Assembly (NCBI GenBank): GCA_043758205.1
Contig: JAYVNY010000255.1
Location: 1-26,832 of the forward strand
DNA from: JANNGC01 sp043758205
GTDB lineage: Bacteria > Verrucomicrobiota > Verrucomicrobiia > Limisphaerales > SIBH01
Direction of reading: 5' to 3'
Length of the DNA: 26,832 bases
Position numbers and translations under genes: made by a program. Each line of letters starts with the position of its first letter. Position 1 is the first letter of the stretch. Of the stretch, positions 15,845-23,437 are shown piece after piece. The notes beneath the pieces are model-generated. The model saw nothing but the letters and a program-made list of their open reading frames with translations. It was not told the DNA's origin and searched no databases.

Positions 15845-17878
15845 ATGCACGGAGGAGTGTCGTTTCTGCAAGACCTGGCCGTGGTGATGATTGTCGCCGG
15901 GCTGGTCACCCTGCTTTTCAACCAGCTCAAGCAACCCGTCGTCCTCGGCTACATCATCGCCGGCGTCATCATCGGGCCGCACTCCTTCCGCTTCCCGCGC
16001 ATTGAAGATGAGAAGACCATTCACACGCTTGGCGAGCTGGGCGTGATCTTTCTGATGTTCTCGCTCGGGCTGGAGTTCAGTCTGCGGAAGTTGAAGAAGG
16101 TCGGCACGACCGCGCTCATCGCCGCCGCGCTGGAAATCCTGGTCATGGTTTTCGTGGGCTACGAACTCGGCCAGCTTTTCGGCTGGAGCAAGATGAACAG
16201 CCTCTTCCTCGGCGCGATGCTCTCCATCTCTTCGACCACGATCATCGTCAAGGCGCTGGGCGAACTCGGCAAAACCAAGGAGCACTTCTCGCAACTCATC
16301 TTCGGCATTCTCATCGTCGAGGACATCCTCGCCATCGTGATGATTGCTCTGCTCTCGGGCGTCGCCGCAAGCGGCACGCTGGAGGCGGGCGAAGTCGTGG
16401 GCACCGTGCTGCGGCTTGTCATCTTCCTCGTCGTGGCGCTGGTCGTGGGACTGCTGACGGTGCCGCGCCTCTTGAGTTATGTGGCGAAATTCAAGAGCGA
16501 GGAAATGCTCCTCGTCGTGGTGCTCGGGCTGTGCTTTGGCTTCTCGCTGCTCGCCGTGAAGCTCGAATACAGCGTGGCCCTCGGCGCGTTCCTCATCGGC
16601 GCGATCATCGCCGAGTCGCGCGAGATCGGGAGGATCGAGCACCTGATGGAACCGATCCGCGACATGTTCAGCGCAGTCTTCTTCGTGGCCATCGGACTGA
16701 TGATTCAGCCCGCGATGCTCATCAAGTATTGGGTGCCGATCCTCGTCATCACCGTTGCCGTGGTCGTGGGCAAGGTGGTGGCCTGCTCGTTCGGCGCCTT
16801 CGTCGCGGGCAATGACCGCCGCACCTCCTTGCGCGTTGGCATGGGGCTGGCGCAGATTGGCGAGTTCTCCTTCATCATCGCGCAGCTCGGTCTTACCCTG
16901 AACGTCACCAGCGATTTTCTTTATCCCATCGCCGTCACCGTGTCGGCCGTCACCACGCTGCTCACGCCGTATTTGATCAAGAGTTCGGATTCGCTCGTGG
17001 GCTGGTTTGATCATCACGCGCCGCAGAACGTCGCGACCTCGCTGGACGTGTACACGCGCTGGGTGGGCGAGATGAGCACCAGCCGTTCGGGGGCGAGCGT
17101 GGGGAAATTCATCCGCAAGTGGTCGTGGCAAATTGCGTTGAACCTGCTGCTTACGGGCGGCGTGTTCATCGCCGCGATTTACATTCGCGAGCAACGGCCC
17201 GACTGGATGGGTCGCCTGCCCGTGGCGCAGCAATGGCTCGACGGCGCACTCTGGCTCGCGGCCATGCTTGTGGCCATGCCCTTGCTCATCGCCAGTTACC
17301 GCAAACTCCAAGCGCTGGCGATGCTCGTGGGCGAGGCCGCCGCGCACAACACGCAGAACAAGTCGGGCCGCACCGCTGTGAAGTCCGTGGTCACAAACGG
17401 CGTGACCATCGCCGGTGTCATCCTCATGGCCGCGGTGCTGCTCGGCTTGAGCGCGACGATTCTGCCGTCGTGGAAAATCTTCATCGTGCTCGGAATCATC
17501 GTCGCCATCATTACCGCGCTCTCGTGGCGTTTGTTCGTGAGGATTTACTCGAAGGCGCAGGTCAGTTTGCGCGAGACCTTGGATCAACCCACCGTCGTCA
17601 CCGAGCGGCGAAACCCGTCGCTCGCCGGCCTGCTCGTCCAGGCGCAACTCGCCGCCGTGACCATCACGCCAGAGTGCATCGCCAACGGACGCCTCATCCG
17701 CGAACTCGCGCTGCGCTCCGAAACGGGTGCCACCATCGTCGGCCTCGAACGCGCCGGCGTGACGACGGTGAACCCCGGCCCGGACGATGAACTGCTGGCG
17801 GGCGACCAAGTGCTGCTGCTCGGCAAGGCGGGGCAACTGGAAAAGGCGCGCGTGCTGCTGATGCAGGCGAAGAGTTAA
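15845..17878 (+). CDS. Kef-type CPA2 monovalent cation:proton antiporter with TrkA-C domain
   Basis: 677 residues from ATG 15845. This start places M-H-G-G-V-S-F-L-Q-D-L at the N-terminus as in the family; no ribosome binding site is obvious. The first about 380 residues are the Na+/H+ exchanger fold with about 12 hydrophobic segments: QPVVLGYIIAGVIIGPHSF, GLEFSLRKL, S-I-S-S-T-T-I-I-V-K, the membrane acidic pair Glu159-Asp160 in LIVEDILAIV, and MGLAQIGEFSFI. Two or three further membrane segments follow (about 420-545), and then a TrkA-C/RCK-C domain (about 600-677) ending in a G-D-Q-V-L-L-L-G-K turn. No nucleotide-binding TrkA-N domain is present. The likely role is K+ or Na+ efflux in exchange for protons at the inner membrane, gated through the C-terminal domain. 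It converges on the ribosomal protein operon. Confidence 0.93.
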   Translation: MHGGVSFLQDLAVVMIVAGLVTLLFNQLKQPVVLGYIIAGVIIGPHSFRFPRIEDEKTIHTLGELGVIFLMFSLGLEFSLRKLKKVGTTALIAAALEILVMVFVGYELGQLFGWSKMNSLFLGAMLSISSTTIIVKALGELGKTKEHFSQLIFGILIVEDILAIVMIALLSGVAASGTLEAGEVVGTVLRLVIFLVVALVVGLLTVPRLLSYVAKFKSEEMLLVVVLGLCFGFSLLAVKLEYSVALGAFLIGAIIAESREIGRIEHLMEPIRDMFSAVFFVAIGLMIQPAMLIKYWVPILVITVAVVVGKVVACSFGAFVAGNDRRTSLRVGMGLAQIGEFSFIIAQLGLTLNVTSDFLYPIAVTVSAVTTLLTPYLIKSSDSLVGWFDHHAPQNVATSLDVYTRWVGEMSTSRSGASVGKFIRKWSWQIALNLLLTGGVFIAAIYIREQRPDWMGRLPVAQQWLDGALWLAAMLVAMPLLIASYRKLQALAMLVGEAAAHNTQNKSGRTAVKSVVTNGVTIAGVILMAAVLLGLSATILPSWKIFIVLGIIVAIITALSWRLFVRIYSKAQVSLRETLDQPTVVTERRNPSLAGLLVQAQLAAVTITPECIANGRLIRELALRSETGATIVGLERAGVTTVNPGPDDELLAGDQVLLLGKAGQLEKARVLLMQAKS

Positions 17879-17934
17879 CCTTGGTCGGTGAGCGAAGTGC
17901 CTGGAGCGCCGGCTTCCAGCACTCCGGGGATAAG

Positions 17935-17968
17935 AAAAAGAGCAACCGGATTTCTCCAATTGCTCTTT
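17935..17968 (-). terminator. Terminator of the rplB-rpsS-rplV-rpsC operon
   Basis: AAAGAGCAA (17937-17945) and TTGCTCTTT (17960-17968) form a perfect 9-bp stem with a 14-nt loop. On the minus strand the second arm runs into TTCTT, giving a T-rich tail. It lies about 20 nt past the rpsC stop. It may also help to stop transcription from the convergent antiporter gene, but it lacks a T run on the plus strand. Confidence 0.75.
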
Positions 17969-17988
17969 CGTGAAAAACTTCAGGACGA

Positions 17989-18693
17989 TTACGCCGCCGG
18001 AGCCGCCGCCGGAGCCGGGTTCGGTTCGATGGGACGCGCCGGGCGTTCCTGACGCTTGAGTTCCTTCGAGGTGGCCTCGCCTTTGCAAATCCAGCACTTG
18101 ATGCCGAGCTTGCCGTAAATGGTCTTCGCTTCCGCAAAGCCATAGTCAATGTTGGCGCGCAGGGTGTGGAGCGGCACGCGGCCTTCCATGTACTGCTCGA
18201 CGCGGGCGATTTCCGCGCCGCCGAGACGGCCCGCGCAGCGAATCTTGATGCCTTCGGCACCGAAATCCATCGCGGTCTGAATCGTCTTCTTCATCGCGCG
18301 GCGATGGGAGACACGGCGCTCAAGCTGGAGGGCGATGCTTTCGGCCACCAACTGCGCGTCGGTTTCCGGCTGCTTCACTTCCTGAATGTCCACGTAAATT
18401 TCCTTGCCGGTCATCTTGGACAGGTCTTCCTTGATCTTGTCGATCTCGGCACCCTTGCGGCCAATAACGACGCCGGGACGCGCGGTGAGGATGGTGATGC
18501 GGCAACGGTTCGCGGCGCGCTCGATGAGAATCTTCGGGACGGAGGCCATCTCGAGCTTCTTCTTGAGGATCGTGCGCAACATGCGGTCTTCCGCGAGGAG
18601 CTTGCCGAAATCTTTCTTCTGGGCGTACCACTTCGAGCGCCAGTCTTTGTTGACGGCGACACGAAATCCAATCGGATTAACTTTTTGGCCCAT
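17989..18693 (-). CDS. rpsC: 30S ribosomal protein S3
   Basis: 234 residues, normal for S3. MGQKVNPIGFR is the family start. The KH domain shows V-V-I-G-R-K-G with the G-R-K-G loop at 78-81, and the C-terminal S3 domain is present (R-C-A-G-R-L-G-G-A-E-I-A-R, and R-V-P-L-H-T-L-R-A-N-I-D-Y-G-F). S3 lines the mRNA entry channel of the 30S subunit. It ends in an Ala/Pro-rich tail. The start is 3 nt after the rplV stop, so translation is probably coupled. It is the last gene of this block, with a terminator immediately behind it, whereas rplP follows rpsC in the usual S10 operon. Confidence 0.98.
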   Translation of the reverse strand: MGQKVNPIGFRVAVNKDWRSKWYAQKKDFGKLLAEDRMLRTILKKKLEMASVPKILIERAANRCRITILTARPGVVIGRKGAEIDKIKEDLSKMTGKEIYVDIQEVKQPETDAQLVAESIALQLERRVSHRRAMKKTIQTAMDFGAEGIKIRCAGRLGGAEIARVEQYMEGRVPLHTLRANIDYGFAEAKTIYGKLGIKCWICKGEATSKELKRQERPARPIEPNPAPAAAPAA

Positions 18694-18696
18694 AAC

Positions 18697-19029
18697 TTAT
18701 TCGTCTGAAACTACGATTTTGACATGGCAACTGCGTTTGATAATCGGACCGGCCGATCCGCGCGCCTTGGGCGTGAAACGCTTGAAGCTCATGGCGGTCT
18801 GCGCCACGGCCTCCTTGACCTTCAACGCTTCCGGCTTCACGCCGTTGTTGTTTTCCGCGTTGGCGATGGCGCTGTGCAGCGTCTTGGCGACCACACGGGC
18901 CGACTTGCGCGACACGAACTTGAGCACCGCCTCGGCTTGCAGCGCGGACAGTCCCTGAATCTGCCGGGTCATCTCGCGCATCTTCTGCGCGGACATGCGG
19001 ACGTTTTTGGTAATGGCTTGAACCTGCAT
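18697..19029 (-). CDS. rplV: 50S ribosomal protein L22
   Basis: 110 residues, normal for L22. Visible family features are the N-terminal N-V-R-M-S-A-Q-K-M-R, the central A-R-V-V-A-K-T-L-H-S-A-I-A-N-A-E-N-N, and the tunnel-hairpin region K-R-F-T-P-K-A-R-G-S-A-G-P-I. L22 binds 23S rRNA and its loop lines the exit tunnel. It lies 3 nt after rpsS and 3 nt before rpsC in the same operon. Confidence 0.98.
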   Translation of the reverse strand: MQVQAITKNVRMSAQKMREMTRQIQGLSALQAEAVLKFVSRKSARVVAKTLHSAIANAENNNGVKPEALKVKEAVAQTAMSFKRFTPKARGSAGPIIKRSCHVKIVVSDE

Positions 19030-19032
19030 AAA

Positions 19033-19314
19033 CTATTTCGCCTCCGCTTTCGCCGTGTGCGCGCCGTGTTTCTTGAACGTGCGCGTCAGGGAGAATTCGC
19101 CGAGCCGGTGCCCGACCATGTTTTCGGTCACGAAGACCGGGTTGAAAACTTTCCCGTTGTGGACGTTGAAGGTCAGGCCGACGAAATCAGGCGTGATCAT
19201 CGAACGGCGCGACCAGGTTTTGATCGGCAGCTTGGATTTCACTTCCTTCGCCTTGACGATCTTGTCCATCAAATGATGGTCAACAAACGGACCTTTTTTA
19301 ATTGAGCGACCCAT
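19033..19314 (-). CDS. rpsS: 30S ribosomal protein S19
   Basis: 93 residues, the usual S19 length. It begins M-G-R-S-I-K-K-G-P-F-V-D and contains I-K-T-W-S-R-R-S-M-I-T-P, F-V-T-E-N-M-V-G-H-R-L-G-E-F and T-R-T-F-K-K-H-G. S19 sits in the 30S head and pairs with S13. It is 14 nt behind rplB and 3 nt ahead of rplV; GAAG just before the ATG is a weak ribosome binding site. Confidence 0.98.
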   Translation of the reverse strand: MGRSIKKGPFVDHHLMDKIVKAKEVKSKLPIKTWSRRSMITPDFVGLTFNVHNGKVFNPVFVTENMVGHRLGEFSLTRTFKKHGAHTAKAEAK

Positions 19315-19328
19315 ACTTCAAAAATTTT

Positions 19329-20183
19329 CTAGCGTGTCTTCAGAGGTTTGCCATCGCGGCGCACAATGATGTACCGGTTGGAATACTTGTGTTTGAGGCG
19401 AGTGCGGAAACCCTTGGCCTGCAAACCCCACGGGGAAGTGAGCTGCTGCCAGCCGCCGCCGGACTTCGATTTGCCCTGACCGCCGCCGTTCGGATGGTCC
19501 ACGGGGTTGCGGGCCACACCACGGCTGATCGGGCGGATGCCGCGATGACGTGAGCGACCGGCCTTGCCGAGAACGACATTCTCGTGCTCAGGGTTGCCGA
19601 CCTGGCCGATGGTCGCGTAGCAGTCTTCCTGCATCTTGCGAATTTCGCCGGAGGGCAGACGAATCTGCGCGTAGCCGCCGTCACGGGACATCAGCGTGGC
19701 CGAGGAACCGGCGCTGCGCACGATCTGCCCGCCCTTGCCGGCGTGCAGTTCGATGTTGTGAATGGCGATGCCGACGGGAATTTTGCTCATCGGGAGCGCG
19801 TTGCCCAAATCAGGAGCCGCCACCGCGCCGCTCATGACCTTGGCCCCGACTTTGAGACCAGCGGGAGCGAGGATGTAGGCTTTTTCGCCGTCCGTGTATT
19901 CGAGGAGCGCGAGACGCGCCGTGCGAATCGGATCGTATTCGATGGCGGTGACCGTCGCTTCCACGCCGTGCTTCTGACGTTTGAAATCCACGATGCGCAA
20001 CTTCTGCTTGTGGCCGCCGCCGATGCCGCGGGCCGTGGCACGACCGTAATGGTTACGACCGCCGGTCTTCTTGCGAATCTCGAGGAGACTCTTTTCCGGC
20101 TTCTTTTTCGTGATCTCGCTGTAGTCCGCGATCGTGATGTATCGCGTCGAGGGCGTCAGCGGCCTAAATGTTTTAACTGGCAT
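19329..20183 (-). CDS. rplB: 50S ribosomal protein L2
   Basis: 284 residues (E. coli 273). The full L2 pattern is present: KTGGRNHYGRATARGIGGGH near the start, S-A-G-S-S-A-T-L-M-S-R-D-G-G-Y-A in the middle, and R-G-V-A-R-N-P-V-D-H-P at the C-terminal domain. His230, the counterpart of the histidine important for peptidyl transferase in E. coli, is kept; the following HG position is Asn232 instead of the common His, and the next loop is Gln/Ser/Gly-rich. This is the first gene of the four-gene block. GAAAGG 10 nt before the ATG is a clear ribosome binding site. Neither rplW nor rplD lies upstream; the next gene on the strand is mutS, 386 nt away. Confidence 0.98.
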   Translation of the reverse strand: MPVKTFRPLTPSTRYITIADYSEITKKKPEKSLLEIRKKTGGRNHYGRATARGIGGGHKQKLRIVDFKRQKHGVEATVTAIEYDPIRTARLALLEYTDGEKAYILAPAGLKVGAKVMSGAVAAPDLGNALPMSKIPVGIAIHNIELHAGKGGQIVRSAGSSATLMSRDGGYAQIRLPSGEIRKMQEDCYATIGQVGNPEHENVVLGKAGRSRHRGIRPISRGVARNPVDHPNGGGQGKSKSGGGWQQLTSPWGLQAKGFRTRLKHKYSNRYIIVRRDGKPLKTR

Positions 20184-20193
20184 AAAAAATTAA

Positions 20194-20199
20194 CCTTTC
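20194..20199 (-). promoter_or_regulatory. Ribosome binding site of rplB
   Basis: GAAAGG on the minus strand, separated by a 10-nt AT-rich spacer from the rplB ATG at 20183. It is one of the few clear Shine-Dalgarno sites in the window and marks the first cistron of the operon. Confidence 0.7.
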
Positions 20200-20409
20200 A
20201 CGTCACACACAGCTCGTAGCAGCTAGACCATCAATCCTGCGCCCGGAGGGGTCGTCAGTTATCGGCCTGCCGATCAAAATGCTGTTTTTCGCACCGGTCG
20301 CCCGGCGGAAAGGACGCGGAAAGTATCAAACAACTTTTGGAGTGCAATAGATTTCTTCGGCCCACGCGGTGCTTGGGTGCAACTGGGCACGGTTTTTAAG
20401 CGTCGCGGA

Positions 20410-20508
20410 TGGGGCGTCGTCGCTCCGCGCGCGCAGGGGTGAGGCTCCAGACAGTTCCACACGCCGCCTCCGCTGCCGGCCCGGCGCGCGCGGAGCGACG
20501 ACGCCCCA
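20410..20508. repeat. Palindromic element, family A copy 1
   Basis: A 25-nt arm at 20410-20434, containing GGGGCGTCGTCGCTCCGCG, is the perfect reverse complement of 20484-20508; the 49-nt spacer is not conserved. The second copy at 23344-23437 shares the arm sequence. The two copies lie on either side of mutS. It has no T run, which points to a REP/MITE-like dispersed element rather than a simple terminator. Confidence 0.9.
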
Positions 20509-20569
20509 CCCTCGCCCGGAATTAATCAAACGGTGGCCAGATGCCCTCGCAGCACTACTGCGTTTCGCA

Positions 20570-23212
20570 TCATCCGAACAAATCCATCTGCGGCGTGGGC
20601 GTGAGCTGCTTGAGTTTGTCGCGCTCACGTTGCGGCGCGGCGCGACGGACGTTGCCCTCGGGCGTGAGTTCGGAGTCTTCGAGGTTGCGGAGAATTTCCT
20701 TCGCGCGCTCCAGCACGGTCTTCGGCACACCCGCGAGGCGCGCCACTTGGATGCCGTAGCTTTTGTCCGTGCCGCCCTCCACGATCTTGCGCAGGAAGAC
20801 GATCTGGTCGTTCCACTCACGCACGGCGACGTTGAAGTTTTTCAGGCGCGGCAAACGCGCGGCGAGTTCGGTGAGTTCGTGATAGTGCGTGGCGAACAGC
20901 GTCTTCGCGCCGACCTGATTATGCAGATGCTCCACGATGCTCCACGCCAGCGACAAGCCATCGAACGTGCTGGTGCCGCGACCAATTTCATCCAACACGA
21001 TCAGGCTGCGCGCCGTGGCGTTGTTCAAGATGTTCGCGGTCTCGCTCATCTCAACCATGAAGGTGGATTGCCCGCGCGACAGATCATCGCTCGCGCCGAT
21101 GCGCGTGAAGATGCGGTCCACGAGATCGATGCGCGCTTCCTTCGCGGGCACAAACGAACCGGTGTGCGCCAGCAGCGTGAGCAACGCGACCTGCCGGATG
21201 TAAGTGGACTTGCCCGCCATGTTTGGGCCGGTGATGAGCGCGATTTGTGCGCACGGAGCGCGGCCTTCAGGCCGCTTCACGCTGCTTTCGACGATGGACG
21301 TGGAAGCGGCGTGAAGGCCGCGCTCCAGTTCCACATCATTCGGCACGAAGCGTTCATCCACCACGCTCTGCTCCAGCACCGGATGCCGCCCGTCGCGAAT
21401 CACCAGCACGCCCTCGTCGCCGACTTGCGGGCGCGTGTAATCGTAAAGCCGTGCCGTCTCGGCGAAGCTGGCCAGCACGTCCAGTTGCGCCAGCGCGCTC
21501 GCCGTCTGCTGCATGGCCTTCAAGTTCGCCAGCACCTCTTCGCGCACGCGTTGGAACAGCTCGTATTCGAGTTTCACGCTCCGCTCTTCCGCGCCGAGGA
21601 TTTTCCCTTCCATCGCCTTCAGATCCGGCGTGATGAACCGCTCGCCGTTCGCGATGGTCTGCTTGCGCGTGTAATGCGCTGGCACCTTGTCGAGGTTCGA
21701 TTTCGTGACCTCGATGTAATAGCCGAACACCGAATTGAACCGCACCTTGAGCGACGTGATGCCGGTGTTCGCGATCTCATCCTGCTGAAGTTTCGCAATC
21801 CAATCCGTTCCGTCGCGGCGCGCGTTGTGCAATTCGTCGAGCGCGGCATCGAAGCCGGTGCGGATCAATCCGCCTTCCTTCACCGCGAGCGGCGGCTCGT
21901 CCACGATGGCGCGGGCGATCAACTCTACGACGTGGGGCAATTCGCAAATCGCGCTGAACAACTCGTCGAGCAGCGAAGGCGCGCTCGCCTCGCCTGTCTC
22001 ATTCGTAGAAGACGACGTCAGGAGTCTCTGATCATCCTCTTTGAATGGCCGTCTCGTTACCTCGACGGCTACCGCCTTCAACTTCGGCACCTGCTCCAGC
22101 CCCACGCGCAGCGCCTGCAAGTCACGCCCGTTCCCGCTGCCCAAACTCAGCCGCCCAATTGTCCGCTCCAAGTCACGCACCTCCGCGAGCTGCGCGCGCA
22201 ACGCCTCCAGCGTCGCCGCCTCCGCCAGAAAACTTCCCACCGCCTCCTGCCGCCGCGTGATGTCCGCCACGTTCGAGAGCGGCTGCGAGAGCCAGTCGCG
22301 CAGACAGCGCGCGCCCATCGGCGTCACCGTTTTGTGCAGCGCGCCGTAGAGCGTGGCGTTGCGCGGCGCGTCCTTGTGGACGGGTTCGAGAATCTCCAGA
22401 TGCCGCAGCGTGGTCGTGTCCAGCTTGAGGAAGGAACTCGTCTCGTAAAACGAACAGGACGTCAGATGCGCCAGGTCGCGCCGCAAATGTTGCGTGAGAT
22501 AATGCAGCACCGCGCCCGCTGCGCCGATGGCCGCGTGACGATTCCTCAGCCCGAACCCATCCAGCGACGCCACCTTGAAATGTTCCCGCACCGTGAACAC
22601 CGCCGTCTCCGGCGCGAACACCCAGTCGTCATACGGTTGCAACGCGCGACACACCGGCGCGAGCAACGCCGCCAGCGCGCCGTCCTCCGCCGGCAACACG
22701 ATCTCCGCCGGGCGCAGGCGATCCATCTCCGCGAGCAACGCCGCTTCGTTCTCGCACTCCGTCGTCTTGAAGCCACCCGTCGTCAGATCCACCAGTGCGA
22801 GGCCGAGCGACTTGCCGTTCCGCGCCACCGCCACGAGATAATTATTCCGCTCCGCCTGCAGCATCCGCTCGTCGAAATGCGTGCCGGGGGAAAGAATCTG
22901 CGTCACCGCGCGCTCCACGAGCTGGCCGGGCCGCGCCTCCTCCGTCTGCTCGCACAGCGCGACCTTCTTGCCCGCGCGCAAGAGCCGCCCGATGTAGGTC
23001 TGGAGCGCGTGATGCGGGATGCCGCACATCGGCACCACGCCGCGCTTAGTGAGGGAGACGTTGAGCAACTGCGCGCCGATCTGCGCGTCCTCGAAAAACA
23101 TCTCGTAGAAATCCCCGAGGCGGAAGAGCAGCAGCGCGTCCTTCGGCAGTTCGCCTTTGATGCGGCGATACTGCGCCATCATCGGCGTGAGCTGTGGTTC
23201 GGGTGAAGACAT
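20570..23212 (-). CDS. mutS: DNA mismatch repair ATPase MutS, with an in-frame palindromic insertion
   Basis: 880 residues from ATG 23212; longer in-frame starts exist up to 23320 but add sequence without similarity. MutS recognises mismatches and recruits MutL. The mismatch-binding motif F35-Y-E37 is in GDFYEMFFEDA, and the connector, lever and clamp domains follow. Walker A G-P-N-M-A-G-K-S-T is at 662-670, and Walker B with Asp741-Glu742 is in VLDEIGRGTSTFDG. The Lys668-Asp741 distance (73) equals that in E. coli. Two segments look like extra sequence: about 383-408 (polar, Thr/Ser-rich) and 630-653, which is encoded by a 72-nt palindrome (21255-21326). Together they account for most of the excess over the 853 residues of E. 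coli MutS. All catalytic residues are intact, so it is probably functional. A palindromic element of another family lies on each side of the gene. Confidence 0.97.
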   Translation of the reverse strand: MSSPEPQLTPMMAQYRRIKGELPKDALLLFRLGDFYEMFFEDAQIGAQLLNVSLTKRGVVPMCGIPHHALQTYIGRLLRAGKKVALCEQTEEARPGQLVERAVTQILSPGTHFDERMLQAERNNYLVAVARNGKSLGLALVDLTTGGFKTTECENEAALLAEMDRLRPAEIVLPAEDGALAALLAPVCRALQPYDDWVFAPETAVFTVREHFKVASLDGFGLRNRHAAIGAAGAVLHYLTQHLRRDLAHLTSCSFYETSSFLKLDTTTLRHLEILEPVHKDAPRNATLYGALHKTVTPMGARCLRDWLSQPLSNVADITRRQEAVGSFLAEAATLEALRAQLAEVRDLERTIGRLSLGSGNGRDLQALRVGLEQVPKLKAVAVEVTRRPFKEDDQRLLTSSSTNETGEASAPSLLDELFSAICELPHVVELIARAIVDEPPLAVKEGGLIRTGFDAALDELHNARRDGTDWIAKLQQDEIANTGITSLKVRFNSVFGYYIEVTKSNLDKVPAHYTRKQTIANGERFITPDLKAMEGKILGAEERSVKLEYELFQRVREEVLANLKAMQQTASALAQLDVLASFAETARLYDYTRPQVGDEGVLVIRDGRHPVLEQSVVDERFVPNDVELERGLHAASTSIVESSVKRPEGRAPCAQIALITGPNMAGKSTYIRQVALLTLLAHTGSFVPAKEARIDLVDRIFTRIGASDDLSRGQSTFMVEMSETANILNNATARSLIVLDEIGRGTSTFDGLSLAWSIVEHLHNQVGAKTLFATHYHELTELAARLPRLKNFNVAVREWNDQIVFLRKIVEGGTDKSYGIQVARLAGVPKTVLERAKEILRNLEDSELTPEGNVRRAAPQRERDKLKQLTPTPQMDLFG
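21255..21326. repeat. Palindromic element, family B copy 1, inside mutS
   Basis: The arm 21255-21278 (starting GGAGCGCGGCCTTCA) matches the reverse complement of 21303-21326 in 23 of 24 positions, with a 24-nt loop. The total of 72 nt is exactly 24 codons. It encodes E-R-G-L-H-A-A-S-T through G-R-A-P just upstream of the Walker A motif, without disturbing the frame. The arm is repeated at 26741-26765 in non-coding DNA. Confidence 0.88.
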
Positions 23213-23287
23213 TGCGCGGCGCGGAGGTTCAAAGGAGCGCGGTGAAAGTGCAAGGTTCAACGATTCAACACCCACACCGGGGCGCGG

Positions 23288-23334
23288 GCGTCTCGCCCAC
23301 CCGGACGCGCCCGTCGTCACGGCGGGCGGGACGC
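23288..23334. repeat. Imperfect inverted repeat upstream of mutS
   Basis: GCGTCTCGCCC (23288-23298) pairs with GGGCGGGACGC (23324-23334) in 10 of 11 positions around a 25-nt GC-rich spacer. It sits directly beside the family A palindrome that starts at 23344. It may be a separate small element or the remains of one. Confidence 0.55.
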
Positions 23335-23343
23335 TCCATGGTA

Positions 23344-23437
23344 GGGCGTCGTCGCTCCGCGCGCGCCGGGAGAGGCGTCTTTCAGTCCAGCGCGTTTCTC
23401 TGAATCCAAGCCCGGCGCGCGCGGAGCGACAACGCCC
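23344..23437. repeat. Palindromic element, family A copy 2
   Basis: The 27-nt arm 23344-23370 (starting GGGCGTCGTCGCTCCGCG) is the reverse complement of 23411-23437 except for one position, which would be a G-U pair in RNA. The spacer is 40 nt. The arm matches copy 1 at 20410-20508. It lies between the divergent mutS and beta-helix genes. Confidence 0.9.

Larger units (their letters stand above)
20184..20569. other. Intergenic region between mutS and rplB
   Basis: A 386-nt stretch without a credible gene. The half nearer mutS is the long palindrome at 20410-20508. The half nearer rplB (20184-20400) should carry the ribosomal operon promoter and leader. A small T-C-G-G/C-C-G-A hairpin occurs at about 20264-20275, but I see no convincing -35/-10 pair or known L-protein leader motif. 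Confidence 0.4.
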
